Made by a program: the position numbers and the translations under genes. From Desarmillaria ectypa (lineage: Eukaryota; Basidiomycota; Agaricomycetes; Agaricales; Physalacriaceae), in the NCBI GenBank assembly GCA_030407005.1, contig JAUDYN010000002.1, positions 2,790,001-2,854,000 of the forward strand: a DNA stretch of 64,000 bases. The letters are read 5' to 3'. The notes below the pieces were generated by a model, which was not told the DNA's origin, searched no databases, and was given only the letters and a program-made list of their open reading frames with translations. Shown one piece after another: positions 59,301 to 64,000 of the stretch; the first letter of the stretch is position 1; every line of letters starts with the position of its first letter.

Positions 59301-59694
59301 CAGGACCACGAAACCAGAGACACCCAGCGCCAGGAACCCCTCGTCCTGGAAAATATGCGAACAGCCAGTCGTCATTGGGAGAGGCCGAGATGATAGTTGG
59401 AGGGTCAAAATCTGTCAGAGCTGCGAGAATCGGTGCCGGAGAAGGGATGTTGAACTGCTTGGACGACGAGAAATGTCGTGCGAGAATCGTCGGTTGAGTT
59501 GGGTGCGGGGTGAAAATGACAGAGGAATTCGACCATTCTGCGCGTCTATCGACGAGTTCAAGTACGTAAAATGTCGTATATACAGGAAATACCGACCTGG
59601 GTGTAAGCTGCTCTATCAGTGGCTGAAAATCCCACCATCCCATGTGCCATTCTTCTTTGTTTTTTCCTTTCGGCGGCGATTTTGCAGCGAACAT
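56394..59694 (-). CDS. MED16: Mediator complex subunit 16 (MED16)
   Basis: Tail-module subunit of Mediator linking activators to RNA polymerase II. The ATG at 59694 starts MFAAKSPPKGKNKEEWHMGW. The N-terminal WD-like part is typical: 'WWDFQPLIEQLTPRRAEWSN', 'DDWLFAYFPGRG', 'PTLALVTQNHRLTLCYVRN'. A large helical C-terminal part follows across many short exons ('MFLVASFLDFGD', 'LSTMPMEEVGHILFQVLTIV', 'HPRALVNLRQALSNVRN'). The end carries the family's cysteine pairs in 'RQLCVRCLRCDG' and 'RWRAWERKWVPGCVCGGSW'. Intron acceptor at the first junction is in 'GATAG' (giving 'PRRAEWSN'). The gene appears complete; the 3' end is only about 70 bp from the acyltransferase stop. Confidence 0.85.
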
Positions 59695-59913
59695 GACGGT
59701 CAAGAGCAAGGTACGAAAAGCCACGCGGCAAGAATAGAGCGATCTTCTTCCGATCCACTCATGACATGACCAGATGATTGATCCTACTTGGTACTTAATC
59801 TTGTGTAATTGGACCTTGCACCCGCATGGGAGCGCCGGAAGAACGATAAGGATCTTTCTTCTTCGCCATAAATACTTGAGTAGCACTTCCGATCTTTCCC
59901 AGAATTCTCCTCT
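59695..59913. promoter_or_regulatory. Divergent promoter, MED16 and phosphatase-fold gene
   Basis: 219 bp between ATGs; no TATA box recognised. Confidence 0.35.
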
Positions 59914-61888
59914 ATGGCTGATAGTACTCTTCTTGGTGTGGTGATTTTGGCTCGACACGGCGACCGAGAGGGTACATTGAACTCTCTCATTCATGCAGTA
60001 AATACCTAGCCGACCTGATATCGTACTTCAAGGCTTTTATCAGGATCCCTCTTCGTATACCGCGTCGTCGACCACAATTACGCCAGAAGGGAATGTAAGT
60101 CCACCATTGAAGAATCATTCCGTCGTCTTCATCTGACTCTCTTTCCTTGCAGCAACAAGAGTACCAACTTGGGCAGCTGTTGCGCTCGCTGTATCTAAAC
60201 TCGTTGTCTGAGTCATATATTTCGGGAATCAACAGTACCATCGTCCACTTGAACCAGATCAAAGGCACGCCTCCATCTTTACAACAGAATAAGTATCTTA
60301 ACGTCTCCCCCGTCTGCTAGTCCGTGCAGATGGCGGTGGTGAAGGAGGCGTTATCTTTAACTCGGCAACGAGCTTGTTGCAAGGCTTGTTCCCGGCCACC
60401 TCCAGCTACACTGTGACTCTGGCCAATGGAACCAGCGTCGAAGGCCCTCTGGGCGGTTATCAGGTGCGCAAGTGTCACTTCATCACATCAAGAGAATGAA
60501 TGATCATCATTCTCCCCATTCAGTACATACCAAGTCAGTCGTGAGAATCCATAGTATATGGGCTCCCATCTAACAATCTGTCTAGTCGAATCCGTGGAAC
60601 CAGACAATGACGTCTCTCTCGAAGGATGGACATCTTGTGGTGTGAGCTACGTTTTTCACCATGCCATTGTTTATCCCTCACATCAACTCAGGCCTTTGAC
60701 ACGTCCACCAACGCCTTCTACAACTCGACAATCTTTCAGACAAAGGTAAACGAGAGTGCCGCATTTATGAATCAACTCTCCCCGTACCTTGATGGTCGAC
60801 CAGTTACTTTGAAGAACATGGTAATGCCTTTATCACTTCGTGTTTGCGTTGCTAACGTCTGCTTTAGTGGAACGTAAGCTCCGTCTCGGTTCGCCAGATT
60901 CCCGAATTTCTAACTCCAATAGGTTTACGATTACATGAACGTCGAAAACATTCACGACGCATCCTTTGCCGCTAGCATCCCGGGCACATTCATGGAACAA
61001 GCTCGCGATCTAGCCAACTGGCATGAATACGGCGTCTTCTCATCCCCAGAACTTGCGGGGATAGGAAACAGTACGTTCTCCTTTACCCGTGAGAGTACTT
61101 GGAAAATTCATATGGTCACGTTAGTTGCTGCCCGTACCATGCTGCCCTCCATCTTTGAAAGCTTCACGAGCATCACGAATTCTGATGACCCTCTCAAGAT
61201 TTCCTACCTGGCGCTCGCTTACAAGCCATTCCTGTCCCTATTCAATATGACGGGTGCAGCCCAGATGAATCCAGAACTCGAAGGAATCGGTGAGGAAACC
61301 ATGCCGTAGCTTCACCTGGGAAGTCAGCTGACGTTCTGACGTGTGAAGTCAATTATGCCGGGGTCCTTGCCCTCGAGATCAGGAATTCCTCTACTAGTGG
61401 GGAACCTGTTTTACGTTTTAATTTTAAGAACGGAACGGACGACGATGGTTTCAAGACGTACAACATCCTCAACAGCACCGGGGACATCCCGCTATCGACA
61501 TTTGTAAATTATCTGTCGGTGAGTTGACCCGTTCGTTATTGAGAGAAAAGATGTTCAATTCTTTCAGCCTGCCGCTATTAACACCACGGCTGATTGGTGT
61601 ACAGTATGCAGAAATACGGAGGACAGGGGATGCGGTGCATTGGCACTAGCGGCTTCAGAAGCAAGTGCAGCTGCACGAGTGAACCAGCGAATTAGTCCCG
61701 TTGGCGCTGGATTCCTTGGCGCAGGCCTGACCTTGGCCGTGTGCCTAGCAATGTTAGGTGTTCTTGTCTTCTTGGGATTCCTGACTGTCGGTAAGGGCAG
61801 ATCGCGGCAGAAGAAGACTAATGATGTAAGGCGTTCCTCTTTCTTCCCGCCCATTGCTCACGCTACGCAGGTCGCAGAGAAGGCGTAA
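59914..61888 (+). CDS. Membrane-anchored histidine-phosphatase-fold protein
   Basis: Histidine acid phosphatase/phosphoglycerate-mutase fold. The N-terminal active-site motif is 'LARHGDREGFYQDP' right after the ATG at 59914. Family blocks follow: 'QEYQLGQLLRSLYLNS', 'VRADGGGEGGVIFNSATSLL', 'NMWNVYDYMNVENIHD' and 'VNYAGVLALEIRNSS'. The usual C-terminal HD(T) proton-donor motif is not seen; that position reads 'YLALAYKPFLSLFN'. No clear signal peptide, but a strong membrane helix ('AGFLGAGLTLAVCLAMLGVL') lies near the C-terminus, preceded by clustered cysteines and followed by a basic tail. Many short introns, one with a GC donor (60265-60320), and one 6-nt exon (60868-60873). Whether it is an active phosphatase is open. 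Confidence 0.8.
60265..60320 (+). other. GC-AG intron in the phosphatase-fold gene
   Basis: Removing 56 nt with donor G|GCACGC and acceptor TGCTAG joins 'NQIK' to 'VRADGGGEGG' in frame, exactly as the family sequence needs. The only nearby GT would give a 28-nt intron. Confidence 0.7.
60868..60873 (+). other. 6-nt micro-exon (TGGAAC) in the phosphatase-fold gene
   Basis: Introns 60821-60867 (47 nt) and 60874-60922 (49 nt) both have GT and AG ends and flank TGGAAC, coding Trp-Asn. Including it gives 'LKNMWNVYDYMNV', the conserved family sequence; skipping it loses two conserved residues without changing frame. Confidence 0.75.
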
Positions 61889-62020
61889 GAACACATAGTT
61901 GCTGAATTGTGGTATGTGTACAGTTTATGGCTACATGAAATGCTGTTTGATATACATTAATAGTACGTGGCAATGCATATGGAAATTGTATAGTGATAGG
62001 GAAGTTCTTTGTATGAAATG

Positions 62021-63181
62021 TTAGTCTGAGTCGTAATGATAATATTCGTCGTGATCCGAGTGTTCATGGAAATCGTCTGCCAGGATAAGAGTCAGCATCA
62101 AGCAAATGAAGTGTCACGAAACATACCGCCGCTTCCGCTCCAGTCTGATAATTCTTCTTCGTCAGGATAATCATTTTTATAATATTCCTCCGCTACAGAT
62201 GGATTAATCTACGAGCGTCAATATGATAAGAAAGTACAAACCATTTGAATCCTCATCCGCTTCATCCTCTACTTCAGAGTCGCTATCTGAGTCATGAGGA
62301 TCCATGAAAGAAGGTGGAAGACCCGTTCTGCGTATGAAGATGAGAAAACATAATGGTCAGATGCACCGAATGAGCATACAGTGTTCCAATGGTAGCGGCT
62401 TCATTCCATTCACTCAAAGTCGACGGTCTATGGTAGAAGACATCCCAAACATAGTCGCCTGACTCAGGCGCTCGTTCTGAGGCTGCGGCATCGTCAACTG
62501 GACTAGAATTGAGCCAAAGAAAGTACGAGAGAGTATCTAAGATCGCACCATTAAGATACGCTTTGAGCATAGGCATGATTTTCTCCATCTCTCGATCCAT
62601 CTCACGAGAGCTCTGATCGTCTTCCGGTACAGCGTCGAACATGCGGAAGTTCGGATTCGCTTGCTTAGGCGGCAATTCTTTGGTAGAGATGACCTTGGGG
62701 CTATAAGAAAATACAAGAAAAGTGGGTGGTTTGAAGCATGGCTGGCCGAAGAAGCTTACGGGCTAGTTGGAAGTATAGTCTCGCGCTCTTGGTCTACGAT
62801 TGTATACCTCCGATTGAAGTCTGTCGACAGACGCCGGCTACTGGTAGGTGACGACGCAGGTTGGAGTACAGTTGTCTGATTAGTTTCTGGCGACTGAACG
62901 GGTGCCTCTCGAGACAACCGAGAAACTTCGTCCTGTACAAACTAAGCAAAAAAACTAGAGAAAGCAAACATATTTACCTCTATCCGTTGGCGCAGGTTCT
63001 TATCGCTCCAAGCATCATCTTCTACTGTCTGCGCGAACTTGAAAATGCCCATGCCACCGCGAGATTTCTTGCGACGAATGCCTGACTCGACGACAAGAGC
63101 ATCAAGAGGTTCTTCACATCGTTTACGCTTAATGCGCAGAATCGTGTACGGCTGGGTAGGATTTTGAGCATCGATGTCCAT
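62021..63181 (-). CDS. IWR1: RNA polymerase II nuclear import factor IWR1
   Basis: Iwr1 family protein that guides assembled RNA polymerase II into the nucleus and is then recycled. The ATG at 63181 starts MDIDAQNPTQPYTILRIKRK; the N-terminal basic 'RIKRKRCEEPLDALVVE' segment is the bipartite nuclear-signal-like region typical of the family. The Iwr1 domain follows: 'SGDYVWDVFYHRPST' (near 62430-62460) and 'YYKNDYPDEEELSDWSGSG'. It ends in a very acidic tail ('DDFHEHSDHDEYYHYDSD') with stop at 62021-62023. Four to five short introns. Intact by eye. Confidence 0.88.
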
Positions 63182-63435
63182 CGTGGAAGTCTAAGTCAAG
63201 AGAGCTAGGCGCCTGAATAATGCTTGCAAAATCCTTTTAAGTACTGAAGATCCGGAAAATAACAGACAATAAAGACGATAACGCTACGTCATGCCACGTG
63301 CCTATCCCCGAAAATTCGGAGCGTAAATTTTTGTTAACCCAGCTGGGTGACAACTAATTTGCGCGAGTCAAAATAGTATCAAAATCCTGTACCTCCCTAA
63401 TAAGGAAATGCCGAGGTATTTTGAAGGCAAAATCA
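63182..63435. other. Intergenic, IWR1 5' region
   Basis: 254 bp between the IWR1 start and the hAT-type element. It presumably holds the IWR1 promoter; nothing further recognised. The last eight bases (63428-63435) are the left target duplication. Confidence 0.5.
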
Positions 63436-63458
63436 TAGTGTTGCCACGACTCGGCTTC
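63436..63458 (+). repeat. Left terminal inverted repeat of the hAT-type element
   Basis: Begins TAGTGTTGCCAC. It pairs with 63912-63934 at 21 of 23 positions. Confidence 0.85.
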
Positions 63459-63552
63459 AAAAAGCCGAGGCGCCGAATAAAGCCGGAGTCGGACTGAGCC
63501 GAGGAGCCCAAATGACTCTGGCCCAAAATGGCTCTACTCGGCTCCGACTCAA
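63450..63552. repeat. Subterminal hairpins and repeated CTCGGCT/AGCCGAG units
   Basis: A perfect 8-bp stem with a 4-base loop lies at 63450-63469. Further direct and inverted copies of the unit occur at about 63481-63505 and 63536-63550. Subterminal repeats of this kind are often transposase-binding sites in hAT elements. Confidence 0.6.
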
Positions 63553-63911
63553 CTTATGATAGCCCACTGACTTCGTCTAATATTGGAAGGTTGGTCTCTA
63601 CCTTGCCCAAATGGACTCAGGGCATAGCTTATGAGTAGATCACATTGAATTACTATTAAATCTGCGTCGGAGAGGCACTGACTAGGGACCCTCCCTTTCT
63701 GTTGAATTACTGACCAGCTGAGAAAGTCTGGGTAACGTGAGAAAATGACGCCCTAAATGGCGGCATTTTGCCGCAGGCTAACCAGGCTTCAGTCTATTGT
63801 CGTCTGTATATGACAAGTAGCCCTAGGAAAGGGTGGCTATGACTGTTGGAATTTAGGTCGTTCGGGAAGAGAGCGTGGTGGACTCGAAAGGTAGGTATAT
63901 TCTGTCGTACA

Positions 63912-63934
63912 GAAGTCGAGCCGTGGCAACACTA
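63912..63934 (-). repeat. Right terminal inverted repeat of the hAT-type element
   Basis: Reads TAGTGTTGCCACGGCTCGAC on the minus strand from 63934, matching the left repeat at 21 of 23 positions. Confidence 0.85.
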
Positions 63935-64000
63935 CAAAATCATGGCTCCTTCCCAATATAGAAGGAGCTAGGATTTTGATTATATTTGGACTCGCGCAAA

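Larger units (their letters stand above)
63436..63934. mobile_element. Non-autonomous hAT-type element (MITE), 499 bp
   Basis: Bounded by terminal inverted repeats of 23 bp with 2 mismatches (left 63436-63458, starting TAGTGTTGCCACGACTCGG; right 63912-63934). The element is flanked on both sides by the identical 8-bp sequence CAAAATCA (63428-63435 and 63935-63942). Eight-base target duplications and a TAGTG-like terminus are characteristic of the hAT superfamily. No transposase frame is present, so it is non-autonomous and would need an enzyme supplied elsewhere. The left end is followed by GC-rich hairpins made of CTCGGCT/AGCCGAG units (63450-63469 and up to about 63552). The good repeat identity suggests a fairly recent insertion. 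Confidence 0.85.

Noticed and set aside
1..64000. CRISPR arrays, rRNA genes, viral or toxin genes
   Set aside because: No regularly spaced repeats, no rRNA-like sequence and no viral or toxin protein signatures were seen.

Overview
The window looks like nuclear DNA of a filamentous basidiomycete, most likely an agaric mushroom (Agaricomycetes, probably Agaricales). The basis is one gene about every 2.3 kb on both strands, many GT-AG introns of about 45-60 nt, very small exons, an agaric-style F-box protein, and an NRPS-like adenylate-forming reductase relic. There are about 28 gene loci: 26 apparently intact and two clear pseudogenes. No tRNA, rRNA or CRISPR array was seen. All CDS coordinates are the outer limits of spliced genes; introns were read by eye.

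Layout. 0-14 kb is a housekeeping block: F-box protein, N-myristoyltransferase (NMT1), UFD1, CCT4, a mitochondrial carrier, an RRN6-like Pol I factor and mitoribosomal uL3m (MRPL9). 14-18 kb holds a heavily mutated adenylate-forming reductase pseudogene. 18-24 kb holds an orphan gene, a LisH/CTLH/CRA protein, a PQ-loop vacuolar transporter and the GYF protein LIN1. 25-32 kb is more accessory: a GH28 polygalacturonase with an altered catalytic motif, then RAD54, then a broken short-chain dehydrogenase. 32-39 kb is chromatin and genome maintenance: a chromodomain protein, a small BRI3-like membrane protein and a Crb2/53BP1-type Tudor-BRCT protein. 39-46 kb holds an orphan single-pass membrane protein, a UDP-galactose-type transporter and a coiled-coil protein. 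46-63 kb holds mitochondrial transhydrogenase (NNT), a DapA-family aldolase, PUS4, a condensation-type acyltransferase, Mediator MED16, a membrane-anchored histidine-phosphatase-fold protein and IWR1. At 63.4-63.9 kb there is a 499-bp non-autonomous hAT-type element with near-perfect terminal inverted repeats and a perfect 8-bp target duplication.

How the genes relate. Most loci are conserved singletons with no common pathway. Links that can be argued are: UFD1 and CCT4, both proteostasis genes, share a 125-bp divergent promoter; RAD54, the chromodomain protein and the Crb2-like protein form a genome-maintenance neighbourhood; the polygalacturonase and the DapA-family aldolase could both serve pectin/galacturonate use, but they lie about 25 kb apart and are not a cluster.

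Most notable observations: the hAT-type MITE; two decaying accessory genes plus a polygalacturonase whose catalytic Arg reads as His; two GC-AG introns; and a 6-nt micro-exon in the phosphatase-fold gene. I did not find a new multi-gene system.
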